DNA of 64,000 nucleotides from NCBI RefSeq assembly GCF_023721795.1, contig NZ_JAMQYE010000001.1, positions 3,187,604-3,251,603 on the forward strand, read 5' to 3'. Shown here piece after piece: positions 63,797 through 64,000 of the stretch (its first letter is position 1; every line of letters starts with the position of its first letter). The notes beneath the pieces were generated by a model that was given only the letters and a program-made list of their open reading frames with translations, was not told where the DNA came from and did no database searches. A program made the position numbers and the translations under genes. The stretch is from Zeimonas sediminis. GTDB taxonomy: Bacteria > Pseudomonadota > Gammaproteobacteria > Burkholderiales > Burkholderiaceae_E.

Positions 63797-63868
63797 CGGC
63801 GGCCGCGGATCCGGTGGGTCGTTCCGATGCGGCGCAGCAGGCGCCGGCAAGAAATCGAAACGATCCGC

Positions 63869-63897
63869 TTGACGGGTGAAAATTCCCCCGTCATAAT
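63869..63897 (+). promoter_or_regulatory. Main rRNA operon promoter
   Basis: TTGACG (63869-63874) and CATAAT (63892-63897) with an ideal 17-bp spacer; one mismatch in each hexamer. Transcription should start near 63904 and run into the leader with boxB/boxA. It is the strongest sigma-70 promoter in the window. Confidence 0.8.
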
Positions 63898-63911
63898 CTC
63901 GCTTCTCTGCT

Positions 63912-63956
63912 GATCGCGACCTTCTGCAAATGCAGCGCGATCGAGTTCTTTAACAA
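63912..63956 (+). promoter_or_regulatory. rRNA leader boxB hairpin and boxA antitermination site
   Basis: GATCGCG (63912-63918) pairs with CGCGATC (63936-63942) enclosing CTGC-AAAT-GCAG (63924-63935). TTCTTTAACAA (63946-63956) is the boxA core of rRNA leaders, bound by NusB/NusE. The remaining bases to 64000 are ordinary rrn leader; the 16S gene itself is not reached. Confidence 0.8.
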
Positions 63957-64000
63957 TCCAGCAGTCGATAAGTGTGGGCGTCTGGGCGAGAGCGCCAAGC

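Larger units (their letters stand above)
63530..64000. other. 471-bp non-coding stretch upstream of an rRNA operon
   Basis: No gene lies here. The stretch holds the terminator-like hairpin, two promoters, three tight hairpins and the boxB/boxA leader listed separately. Open frames in it are short or GC-driven shadows. Confidence 0.85.

Noticed and set aside
63900..64000. 16S rRNA gene start
   Set aside because: The boxA-type leader is present but the GAGTTTGATC-type 5' end of 16S is not reached before the window ends.

Overview
The window is about 64 kb of very GC-rich, gene-dense DNA. Gene families and gene order point to a betaproteobacterium of the order Burkholderiales: hemA, ilvA and the giant DUF3683 FAD/FeS oxidoreductase; DUF971-ubiE-ubiJ; an H-NS with a C-terminal TWTGRGRTPRWI-type motif; and mltA/apaG/rpe/gph/trpEGDC. 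It reads as an intact chromosome segment. I found no insertion sequences, phage genes or CRISPR arrays. It ends in the promoter and leader of an rRNA operon whose 16S gene lies beyond the right edge.

Layout. (1) 0-15 kb: housekeeping and metabolism, with partial hemA, ilvA, a YqaA membrane protein, the 1355-residue FAD/iron-sulfur oxidoreductase, SDR and HIT proteins, a large unrecognised protein, DUF971-ubiE-Tim44-ubiJ, and two convergent SDRs. (2) 15-19.5 kb: hns, rmuC, gdhA and a DUF3014 membrane protein. (3) 19.5-40 kb: a two-armed nitrogen-scavenging divergon. The left arm (minus strand) runs transporter-like sensor kinase, LuxR-type response regulator, ureD, ureA, a 73-codon gene, ureB, ureC, ureE, ureF, ureG, mostly with 4-nt overlaps. 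The right arm (plus strand) is urtABCDE, fmdA, fmdB, amiE, a MoxR-type AAA+ ATPase and a VWA protein. The 180-bp region between the arms holds a perfect 16-bp palindrome and a sigma-54-like element. (4) 40-43.5 kb: hydrolase, NADP oxidoreductase and DJ-1/PfpI genes beside a LysR regulator, then tRNA-Phe. (5) 43.6-48.5 kb: a UbiH-type hydroxylase, dsbC, mltA, a tiny membrane protein, apaG and rpe. (6) 48.7-55.2 kb: two fasciclin genes, gph and trpE-G-D-C, preceded by a Trp-rich leader peptide (trpL). (7) 55.3-63.5 kb: an M61 peptidase, an acrylyl-CoA reductase-like MDR, a surface-type lipoprotein, a PH-like protein and phenylacetate genes (paaK, paaI, paaG, a PaaF-like hydratase). (8) 63.5-64 kb: rrn promoters, hairpins and boxB/boxA.

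How it fits together. In region 3, UrtABCDE would import urea and possibly short amides. FmdA and AmiE would release ammonia from formamide and aliphatic amides, and urease would split urea. The kinase, whose N-terminal half looks like an NCS1 permease, is encoded in the urease operon and is the obvious candidate sensor. This transporter-kinase plus LuxR regulator controlling a urea/amide divergon is the strongest candidate in the window for an undescribed system. The second is a trp attenuation-like leader (six Trp codons in 26) ahead of trpE, without an obvious U-run terminator.
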